A stretch of DNA of 64,000 nucleotides, taken from the NCBI GenBank assembly GCA_947311845.1, contig CAMZMU010000107.1, positions 19,055,166-19,119,165 on the forward strand, read 5' to 3'. Positions 11,539 through 20,867 of the stretch are shown here, piece after piece. Every line of letters starts with the position of its first letter. The stretch's first letter is position 1. The notes beneath the pieces were generated by a model that was not told where the DNA came from, did not search any database, and saw only the letters and a program-made list of their open reading frames with translations. The DNA comes from Poa pratensis. Lineage: Eukaryota > Streptophyta > Magnoliopsida > Poales > Poaceae. Position numbers and translations under genes: made by a program.

Positions 11539-12316
11539 CAGTGGCGGAGCTTCAACAAAATCTTTGGAGGGGCGAAGCTATAAAATAACATGCATATTTA
11601 TTTGGAACGACGACGCCGATAAGCTTGTATTTGTAGTAATTTCAGAAAGTTATATAATTAGATTGATCTTGTCCACAAAATACATTTCTAACACCAATCT
11701 ATGCATAAGCTACTCTAAAAACAAAAGAATTTAGAAATACTACTCAACCATGCATGACTTTCATTTGTCATCATAGAACCAGAACCGCTCTTTATCTCTC
11801 TGTGTCCGTGAAATGCTCAAGAACCTGCTCAGCGAGACTGAATTGGGATAGTGGTAGGAAAGACAGAAATTTACTAGGGGTGAGACTAGGAGACAGGGAG
11901 AGCTTGTCGGACGGCCGGAGCTTGGATGGATGTGGAGGACGGGCAGCCTGCGACTGCGAGAAGGGGCGCTATCTACTTCCCGCTGCTGACAGCCAAGAGG
12001 AAGCGGATGCTTACAATACTCTGGTTCCGGCTGACTGCCGCGCCGCCGGCCGGTCACGCCCACTGCCCCATCCCCATGCTCAGTCGCCGCCCAAGTTCAT
12101 AGTTCATGAGACACAAAGAAACGAGAGACAACAGAGAATCTTGTTCGTCTCGTTGCTCTGCTCTCGCACACCATGCTCGCAGCTAGAAGAAAAGAGAACG
12201 AATGGGCCTATGGGCTGGACCGATGGAACATACTAGTATACGACAGGGTAGTAAGTAAATTTTCTTTTCGCTGGGGGGCGACCGCCCTTTTCGCCCCGTG
12301 AAGCTCCGCGTTACAT
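11531..12316 (+). mobile_element. hAT-like non-autonomous DNA transposon
   Basis: An 8-bp direct repeat CGTTACAT (11531-11538 and 12309-12316) flanks a 770-bp segment that begins CAGTGGCGGAGCTTCA and ends TGAAGCTCCG. The ends are inverted repeats of one another except that the right end lacks about six terminal bases. An 8-bp duplication and a CAGTGGCGGAGC-type end are known for grass hAT elements. No transposase is present. The missing right-end bases would probably prevent remobilisation. Confidence 0.65.
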
Positions 12317-12506
12317 GACGTGGCTAGGAGTTCCTTTTGCTTTCCCTTGGTGCCCGCCGCTGACCAAAGTTGATGTTTCAGCGTCGTTGCCCGTGAGTTC
12401 AAGAAGGCGCCTCTCGCAGGACCGACCAAGTCCCGCCATCTACTTGCCCCCTCTTTCAGGCATAAAGGGTGGATGGTGCATCGACAAAGGAAGTTTAGTT
12501 GAAGTT

Positions 12507-12950
12507 AAGTTTAGTTGAAGTTGATCTGGTTGATCTGGGCAATGCGGAGATTGATCTGGTTGCTACGCCGGGGCGGCGGCCCCGGATTTGGTGCGACGTT
12601 TGAGGTCTGCGGGCGGTCGTCTTTAGCGAGGGTAGCAAGGGCTACGAGACGGCTGGGTCGTGCGGCGTTGTGCCTCGTGTGCGGCTTTGGTGCCGAGTGG
12701 TGTAAGTCGGGGCGGCGGCCCCGGGGTTTTGGTGGTGTGCTTTGTGGCATCCGGTGGGCTAGTGTCGTGTGGGCGACTGTCCCCTCGCTTGTTCGGTTTT
12801 TCGGCCCTGTTTTCCTCATAAACAGGGCATTTGTATGGTTTTTGGGCCCGGTCTTCCTCATAAACTGGGTCAATTCATTCTTCTATACGAATTGCAGGAA
12901 CGCCCTGCCCTCCTTCGAGAGGTTACTCGAAAAAAGTTTAGTTGAAGTTG
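12507..12950 (+). mobile_element. Short non-LTR retroposon with 17-bp target-site duplication
   Basis: AAGTTTAGTTGAAGTTG occurs at 12507-12523 and 12934-12950. The 410-bp insert between them ends in a short stem region, TTACTCG and an A tract. The target sequence itself was already partly duplicated (a second near-copy at about 12491-12506). The interior has repeated short motifs (GGGGCGGCGGCCCCGG twice; TTCCTCATAAAC twice). No coding domain was recognised, so this is a truncated or SINE-like copy. Confidence 0.75.
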
Positions 12951-13405
12951 TCGGTATTCAGAGGTGACCAGCGTGGCGATGCTGCTCAACTTACTACATG
13001 CTCTTTTGTTTTATAGCTTTGATTTCGGTGGTGTCTGTCTGAGTTCATACTACACGCGATGTTCACAGCAAGTTGTAGTCGTTCTCTATTGTGTTGTGTT
13101 GTATGAGGTGGTGTCTGCTCTTTCTTAGCATCAATTAACTCTTCTTATCTATCAATGCATCGAAACCGAAACGTTACGTTTTTGCGAAAAAAAGAATGTT
13201 ACGCCATTGTACACAATGCTAGCAATGTTTATGTTTTGGATCAAGAAGCACACACCATCTTGCCCAACAAATGCAACATTTTCTGTCAAAAAAAACTGGA
13301 ATACAGTAACACAGCAACCAGTCTTCCGTCGCGCTTGACTAATGAATGTGGAACGAGCACTGCATCTCCTCTGGCGTGCAGGAACCCTTCAGAATCTGGG
13401 TATCA
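12951..13405. other. Intergenic DNA with a second poly-A tail and the RRP7 3' UTR
   Basis: A retroposon-like end lies at about 13160-13196: GAAACGTTACGTTTTTGCG followed by A7. It resembles the ends at 4.57 and 22.99 kb, but its limits and target duplication were not found. The right part should contain the 3' UTR of the RRP7-type gene. Confidence 0.35.
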
Positions 13406-16400
13406 CTAGTAAGGGTTGAATTTCCTTTGCGCCCGTAGCTGCTGTATCTTCTTCTTGTCCTGCTCATACTTGCTTTGCAGCATCGCCAGTTCTGCGCAAG
13501 AAACACATGTTAGCTCCAAGCAGTTTCTGCAGACAATGCACTGTTGCAACTTGTACTAGCAGTTAAAGAAAGTAAGTTTCCTCAATCAATAATGTCACAT
13601 ATCACCTTTCTTTTTTTCAAACAAAACTTCATGTATTGCAAATTACGACAGACGGATCAACTTGACATGCAAACCGAGGCATTTATTTACTAAAAGTATA
13701 GCATTGAACATAGACTATGTTCCAATGCATCATACGAGTTGTGAGCACTAGGAGTAACAAAAATTGAATGGATAATAGGGAATCTATAAAAGTATCTTCT
13801 GACATACCGGTCATTTGAGCTTCTCGTCTCTGATGTCTGTAGAAATTTGGGCCAACATCCTTAGGTTTCTTCTGAGACATTTTCTCTTGCATTGCAACCA
13901 GAGATACAGAGCCAACCGCTGTTCCAGTTTCAGCATCTGTGGTCTTTTTCCTACCCTTGTGATGCACCACAACCGTCCACCCATCTTCTGCAGCTGCTGC
14001 CTCTCGTTCCTTCTTCTCCTGAATAAATCAAACAGGTACCATATGAAAAACAAATTACACTTACAATGATACAGTTGCTATACCAACAAAAACATATGGG
14101 AAATTCTTCCCCTAATAAACGAGAGAAAGCAGGTGAATCTTGCCATGGCGGCAATCCACTCTCCAATGCTTTAAAAACTTGTCTCTAGTTGCAGAGATAT
14201 TCAATGATTGTTTGCGGAATAAGCTAGCTATAAATCAGGAGTTGGCTCATCCTTCAATGTTTAATGAATGGAAAATACACACCTGCTCTTGTTTTTCCTC
14301 ATGTGCAGTTATAAAGTCATCTATGCTCTGCTGCAAAATTTTCAAGCCTGGCCGGTTCTGTCTGTACTCCAAGATCCATTCTGACAAGAAATTGGTCACA
14401 TCACATATTAGTATTTTGCCATTTTGGACTTTGCTGTGTCCATTTGCAGGTTCTAAGATAACAAAGCCAAAAACATAAATACAGTGGAACTCAATGGAGG
14501 AGAATATCGACTACTAAGCACCCTTAAAGTCTGCAACACATATGATTTAGGCTCATTGCATCGCAGGAACCAACAAGCTAGACTTATAGACCTGTCAGTC
14601 CCGATCAAATCGACTCCTACGAATCTTTTGATTCAAATAAGTCAAGTAAGGGCATTACTTGGGAGTGTATTTGGATACAGTACATTATGTCTTTCATTGT
14701 GGAAACTGGACAATGCATCTTTTTATACACTAGCGGGAAATATAACTTCTCGGTGACAAAAAAAACAGAAGGGTAGACATTACTTTTCATTCCCCTGGAG
14801 CAGTCTTCATCGACAGATGCAATCTCATCAACATTTGCAGTATCAACTTCAACATGCCTCTCCAAATTGTCCTCTCTAACTGATACCAGCATATCTGTCC
14901 TGTTGACATCCTGAGATTCCTTTACTTTCTCTGCATCAAGTGAAAAGAATGTTTGTCAGGAAACACGACTATGTATGCAACACTTGGCTGAAAATTCAAA
15001 ACAACTTTGTTTAGGACAAAGTAGAACGACCTACTTGTCTTATTTTTCTTTCGCTTCTTTGCCTTTACTGGTTTCCCGATATCCACACTCTCAGCAGCAA
15101 GTTGGTTATCATCAGCTACATAAAAAATATGCACATCAACTAGTATTAGTTAAAAGAAAGATCCAAAAATTACTAGAGAATGAGAAAAATAGGAAACAAA
15201 TGTAGGATATCAACTAGTTTCTTGCACAGATGAAAAACCATTTGCCAAGAAAAAATGTGAAAAGATTAACGTCACTCATCATGAGTGAAAGGTAGTACAG
15301 CGGTCAGAGTGGTAACTTAGGAGCAATCTTTACCACTTAGAGTTTCTTCATCCAGATTTTCATGCAGGATATCATCTGCATCATTGGGCTCAACAGAGCT
15401 CTTCCTTTCCTTCACCTTCCTTTTCTTCTTCTTCAGCTTAAGTATTCCAGCATCATTACTGTCCAACAGACTTTGTACCTCAACAGGACTGTTGCTTTCC
15501 TTTAGCTGTCTTTTACTCTTCTTTTTCAGCTTAAGTGTTCCAGCATCATTACTGTCTAATGGACTTTGTATCTCAGCAGGACTGTTGCTTTCCTTTAGCT
15601 GTCTGCTCTTCTTCTTCTTTAGCTTAGGCGTCGCGTCATCCTCACTGACATCGGCCTCGGTACGACGGTTTGTTACTTTGACATGCTTAGTTTTCTTGTT
15701 TTGTTTCATCAATACAGTTTTCTTGCTTCCCACCAATTCTTTATCTAAGAAGCAAAGACAGAATGTAAACCATTATACTAGATGATATAGGTCCGTTTCA
15801 CGCTTTGAAAACAAGACTTGACAATGATATATAGGGTCTGATAAACAACTCAAAGAGCTAGAACCAAAAAACTACAAGCGCCAGAAAATGAGATGGTACA
15901 TGTGCAGCTTGTTGTGTGCGCATGAGATACTGATGAATACAAAGGTATTCAGAATATGGATTCTGTCATAATCATTCTACGTTTCTACGACTGTAGATTG
16001 ACTGGCCATCCAAGTGGTTCTACATCAACCATACAATTTACGATCCTACTATGGAGTCTCTGATTTAATTGCGTCTGACGATTCTTACAACCTTCCTGAC
16101 GATGATAATAAATAAGGCAAAGTAAGGGAATTAATCAGGCAATGCATCAGATTGAGAGAATGAGCATGCTGATGGAACCTATCCTAAATCATAAATTAAA
16201 GAGCTCCACTCATGCTAAAGTCTTACCGAGCATACTTTCATTTCAAAGTTCAACTTAAGCGACAATGGCGAGGAACAAACTATCTGGCCAACAAATCAAT
16301 ATACACTCTGCTATTTATCTTCTCATAATAATTCAAGCTGCACCATCGCACCAATGCTTTTACCCTCTGCGGGGGCGACGAGTGTTACATTTTTTAGCGA

Positions 16401-16744
16401 ATACACTACCCTCAACTCTAAGCTGAACCACCAATTCTCCAGGGAAAAAAAGACAAGCAATAACACGAAACAATCACTGTAAATACCTTCCACGATACCA
16501 TGTCCGGCAGCAACCTCGCTCTCAACAGCACCATCCAAAACTCTATCCTTCTTCTTCTTCAGCTGCTTCCTCTTCACTCCGAGCCCAAGCGCCAGTTTCT
16601 TATCAACATTCGCTTCCCGCGAAGCCGTCTTGTCTACAAACGCAGCAAATCCAAACCTTCACCCCCCAATTCGAAGTAATCAAACCAGGAAGCTACACAG
16701 TGCAGTGCAGAAGGGGAAATTTCCTCACCTTTGGATTTACCCAT
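13406..16744 (-). CDS. RRP7: Ribosomal RNA-processing protein 7 (RRP7) homologue, eight exons
   Basis: Exons on the minus strand are 16744-16729, 16633-16487, 15744-15334, 15115-15035, 14930-14784, 14380-14283, 14018-13808 and 13491-13406. All borders are GT-AG and the phases agree, giving 398 residues. The N-terminal two thirds are lysine-rich and low in complexity, with nuclear-localisation-like runs (for example KKKKDR and KAKKRKKNK) and an imperfect 30-31-residue repeat at about 95-155. The C-terminal part (269-398) matches the RRP7 C-terminal domain: DGWTVVVHHKGRKK (312-325), GPNFYRHQRRE, and the terminal QLRAQRKFNPY. RRP7 works in the nucleolus in 40S subunit assembly and early pre-rRNA cleavage. 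The yeast protein has an N-terminal RRM-like domain that I do not see here; a lysine-rich N-terminus is expected for plant forms. It is divergently arranged with NHP2. Confidence 0.85.
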
Positions 16745-17094
16745 GCGAACAAATCAGTAACCAAGCGTCCAAGGAGGAGACGCGGCGGCGGATAAGTACG
16801 TCCTCCTCGTCGTCGGCGGTGGAGGCGCCGCCGGTGGAGCTGTTTGGTGTCGGGCGCTGCGAGGCGTAGGGTTTGGGCGCCTCTATGGGTTTGGGCCGCT
16901 TAACTGCCCACGAGCCTTCTGAGTGGTGGGCCGAAACACGGATACAGGTCCACGTTCCAGGGACCGGCGCCCGAAGGCCCAAGCCCCTTTTAATAGCGAG
17001 CGGCTCGGCGTCTCCAGCCCTAAAACCCTAGCGCCTCCACCACCACCCTAAACCCGCGAAGCCACACAGGTCCAAGGCGGCGGCGGCGGCGGCG
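16745..17094. promoter_or_regulatory. Shared 350-bp divergent promoter of RRP7 and NHP2 homologues
   Basis: The start codons are only 350 bp apart. The interval carries a telo-box in each orientation: TAGGGTTT at 16867-16874 and AAACCCTA at 17023-17030. It also has site II type motifs: TGGGCC at 16892-16897 and 16927-16932, and GGCCCA at 16976-16981. Telo-box plus site II pairs are known plant promoter elements of ribosomal-protein and ribosome-biogenesis genes, bound by PURalpha/TRB-type and TCP factors. A bidirectional promoter is inferred. Confidence 0.7.
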
Positions 17095-18978
17095 ATGGGG
17101 AGCGACACGGAGACGGAGAAGAAGAAGGCCCCGGTGGCGCTGGCGCCGATCGCGAAGCCCCTCGCCGGCAAGAAGCTCTCCAAGCGGACCCTCAAGCTCG
17201 TTCGCCGAGGTCCGTTGGATTTCCCCTTTCTCCTCTTTGGACCGAAACCAAAGTTTCTTTCGCTTCTTGGGTTTAATCTTGGTGGTGTGGTTTGTTTCTG
17301 CAGCCTCGGAGGCCAAGTGCCTGAAGCGCGGGGTCAAGGAGGTGGTCAAGAGCATCCGTCGTGGGAACAAAGGGTGGGCATCTTCTCTTCTTCACGTTTA
17401 TTTGTTTAGTGACTGCTTGGTGATTAGTACAGCAGTGTATATTGTCCTAGAGAGCTCTTGGTTGAGTGTGTCACGGTTGATACTTGGCCATAGCAATCAG
17501 CAGAGGGCTGATAGTTTTAGCTCAAATATGCCATGGAGTTATCTGACTTGCTTAGAAGTTGTTGTAAGAATAAGCAAAGCCTTAGTCAATTTTCACCGAA
17601 GTGTGTGTCATGGATCTATCTGACATGCTTACAAGTTGAGTCTAGTAGTGTAGGGCATAGTACTATTCTTGTTGATGATGGAATTATCCATTTTCCACTA
17701 TATGGGATGTAGTTAATAAATGTTCATTTTTTTTGTAGTAGGGTCTTCTTATTTTGATGTTGCTGTGATTTTATAGACTGATGATTTAGTGGTTTGACTT
17801 GTGTAATGTCATTAACACTAGCGTTCTATTGCATGCAGGCTGTGCGTAATTGCTGGAAACATCTCTCCTATTGATGTGATTACACATCTTCCCATACTTT
17901 GTGAGGAAGCTAATGTCCCATACATTTATGTAACCTCAAAAGAGGTATGCTGCATTTTCACGCCAATATATATGTTTATTTTCTTGCAATCAAAATGTGT
18001 TGTTATTGTGCTAAATCTTATTTATTCACAATGTTGTGTCTATTTGTCACCTAAAGAAGCTAAAGATTTGACCAGTTGATTCTCCATACTTTGTTGACTA
18101 AGTCAACCAAGTGATGCAACCTAGGCTTCATCTTTGTGTATCTTTCGCATATTAGTTATTTGTTTATTGCGAATCACCATTACTGACCTAAGATAGTCTC
18201 TATACCAGATTATCAGTCTGAACCAGAAAATTCTGCATTGTTTGAACTTTTGTTTGATAATTTGAGTCATCCATTTTGCATCCTCATTATCATTGGGAAA
18301 TCATGCACATTTTCCTTCAGAAATATGTACTTGTAACTGTATAGCTGTACCCAGTCCATGTCACAGGCCAACATGAAAACATTAAACCCTAGGAGTGGTT
18401 TTGTCCTAGTCTTGTTCTCGCTCTGTTTTTTCTTGAAATGGAGCTGATGCTGAAACAAAGTTCCTCCTATGCCTCCCTTTTTATGAGTTTGTTGCATGTG
18501 CCTACTCATTAGTTTTTGGTATGTTCTGAAGATAGACACATCCTTAAGAAGTTCTTCTTACTCCTGTCATAGCCCATGTTATAGGCAAGCTTGGAACAGC
18601 TCCAAACCTGATGTTAAGACACAGACACATTTGGCTTCACATACATGCCCCTTATCAATTTAAAATGTACATCAGCTCCTAGTTATTTTCCCTCATATGA
18701 TCCCAGAAGTTGAAGGAATATCAAGATAGCAAAGTAGAAAATTGGCCACCTATGTTGTGATTATAATTACCCTGATGGTAGTCTCTGAGAATGAGCTAAT
18801 GTATTGTGTTTGTACAGGAGCTTGCGACTGCGGGGACTACTAAGAGGCCTACTTGCTGCGTGTTGGTCATGACCAAGCCAGCCAAGGGGAGATCACTGAG
18901 GAGGTGAAGGAGAAGCTGCAAACGGAATACGACCAGGTCGTAACTGAAGTTGCTGAGGCTACGTCTTCTATGTTCTGA
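17095..18978 (+). CDS. NHP2: H/ACA snoRNP subunit NHP2 homologue, four exons, C-terminal frameshift
   Basis: Exons are 17095-17209, 17304-17373, 17839-17944 and 18818 onward, with consistent phases. Residues 1-97 plus exon 4 give an L7Ae/NHP2 kink-turn-binding domain: KRGVKEVVKSIRRGNKG, CVIAGNISPIDVITHLP, LCEEANVPYIYV, then TKRPTCCVLVMTKP. NHP2 binds guide RNA with dyskerin, NOP10 and GAR1 in rRNA pseudouridylation. After residue K120-G121 the frame breaks: the run GGGGA at about 18886-18890 is one G short of what the family needs. The read frame stops at 18905-18907 (126 residues). In the other frame a typical acidic C-terminus continues to TGA at 18976-18978 (about 150 residues if undisrupted). 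The fold core is intact, so a truncated protein might still work; a sequencing error is also possible. Confidence 0.8.
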
Positions 18979-20158
18979 GAACGTTCCCATGGGCAACCTG
19001 GAATGTCAGGCACCCCACTGTGAACATCTTTCTGGCTGTATTTTCTAGCATGATCCTGTTACCCTACCCTGCTAGCGATCAATGTGATCTTCATGGAGCT
19101 TTAAGCTTCATGATATCTGTACCGTTACAATGGTGATTAGATAAAATTAGTGCGTTATTAACGATTTTGGGTGAGCAAATCATGTTGGGTGATGATGCAT
19201 AGATGTGAGTATGTGATGCAGAGTGTTTGAACCATGAATCATTTCTGCTGAGTAGTTTATATCTTAAAAATATTCAACTGTCTACTGTTATGTTGTTTCT
19301 ATTTGATTGATGGACGATATCCTTGCAAATGAATTACGTTGTTGACACAGGCAAAATAAAATATGTGAGAAGATTTAAAAGCAGCAAGGTTGGAAAAATA
19401 CACTAAACAAGAGAGATTTACATGCATGACAAGAGAATTGTCCAGCGAAGGTAGCACTGTCAAGGGTCGTTTCCCTGATTCCCTCCCTGTAGGCGTGTAT
19501 TTGTCCCCTCTACTTTGGCTCAGGGTGAAAACGATGGTCCGGTCTGCCGGACCTTGTGGCGGTGACATTCGGTCCTCGTCCCCTCCTTGAAAGCGTCGTG
19601 GGTCTGTTTTTGTGGACGATTGTCGTGTCGCCCACGATATCTTGTGTGGCTAGCTGCGGTGGAGTATATAGGCAAGGGTCAATACAAGAAGGGTAAAGAA
19701 GTAGAATTTCTAGCTGCTTTTGAGAAGATTTAGTGTTGAATCCGAGGAGCCGCATTTGAGAAGATTTAGTGTTGAATCCGAGGAGCCACAATTGAGAAGA
19801 TTTAGTGTTTAATCCGATGAGCCGAATTCAATTCGGATCAATGTCGTGAGGGATCTTGACTTCGCACTAGGGAGAAACGTTTTCGTCCGGATCCATGTTT
19901 AAACTCTTCGACACTCTTATAACATAGGACTAAATTACACTCGAACGATACGACCCAACATATTGCCGACTTTCGCATAGTGCACCGCCACCTTTGCCAT
20001 AAGACTGAAGTACATGCTCTAATAACCACTCCTTACTCAACAACCACATTGTTAGAAGCACATCTAATCTTTCGTTGTACATCAACATGTTTAAAACCAG
20101 ACGGTTGCGGAGGGTAGCTTACCGTTCATCTGAAATTGAGATCACATTGAGATCAACT
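18979..20158. other. Intergenic DNA with retroposon-like fragment and tandem repeat
   Basis: After the NHP2 3' UTR there is no recognisable gene. The segment 19500-19620 (GTGAAAAC, CGGTCTGCCGGACC, CCTCCTTGAAAGCGTCG) resembles parts of the retroposon at 21.5-23.0 kb (around 22.31-22.48 kb) and is probably a truncated relative. A 36-bp tandem repeat follows at 19720-19825. Confidence 0.4.
19720..19825 (+). repeat. 36-bp tandem repeat, three copies
   Basis: The unit starts TTGAGAAGATTTAGTGTTGA and contains ATCCGAGGAGCC. Copies start at 19720, 19756 and 19792, the third with several substitutions. Confidence 0.8.
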
Positions 20159-20231
20159 ACTCCCTCCGTCTATAAAAATGTCCAACTTTGTCTAAATTTG
20201 CATTTATTTAGACACGGTTAGGTCGGGAGTA
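20158..20231. mobile_element. Stowaway-type MITE (short)
   Basis: The segment 20160-20229 begins CTCCCTCCGT and ends with a degenerate inverted repeat (TCGGGAG), flanked by TA on both sides. The start and the TA duplication are typical of Tc1/Mariner Stowaway MITEs in grasses. It lies about 180 bp upstream of the uL18-type gene's first exon. Confidence 0.7.
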
Positions 20232-20338
20232 AAGAGTTAGCTACTCCTATTTTCTGAATTTCCATTTCCAACTGTCGAACAGCTTAACGATTAGCCTGAA
20301 CCTGTCAGTCTCACACCACGCAACCAGCTCCCAAGCGC

Positions 20339-20346
20339 TAGGGTTT
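20339..20346 (+). promoter_or_regulatory. Telo-box at the uL18m gene start
   Basis: TAGGGTTT occurs at the probable beginning of the untranslated first exon, the same motif found in the RRP7/NHP2 divergent promoter. It fits a translation-related gene. Confidence 0.45.
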
Positions 20347-20835
20347 AGTGGCCGCCGCCGCCGGCCGGAGCTCCTCCTCTCCCTTCCACTCCCTCCACCC
20401 CCGACGTTGCCGGATTCGACTCGCCCCGGTCCGAGTCGCCGCGGTCCCCCAACGCCACCAGGAGCTCTCTCTCGCCGCCGCCGCCCTCGAACGCCGCCAG
20501 GGAGCTCCCTGTCTCGCCTACCCTCTCAAGGTTTCCATCTCTTTCTGGATCTTGCAGTGTAGAACCCCGAAAATGCCACAATCAGTGTGATTATTATATG
20601 TTCCAATTATTTGTGCCATGGTCCCTTCGGGGACATCCGATAAAATTATTTGTGCCATGGCCGTCACCGCCCCTGCTAGCTGAAAAGATTGTGATGCAAG
20701 ACTCAAAACAAATTTCACTTGTGGTCGTCGTATATTAGCCATTTATTTTTGGAAGGAACTTAGCTGAAGAATTCTGTGCTCTAAATTAAACCTCCTTCGT
20801 GCACAGTGACGTGGAGGTTAGGCAACAACAAATCC

Positions 20836-20853
20836 ATGCTTTGTATTTGTTGA
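20836..20853 (+). promoter_or_regulatory. Short upstream ORF in the uL18m leader
   Basis: ATGCTTTGTATTTGTTGA encodes five residues and ends 14 nt before the main ATG at 20868, within the same exon. It could lower or condition main-frame translation. No conservation evidence is available here. Confidence 0.4.
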
Positions 20854-20867
20854 GCACTGAGATAAAG

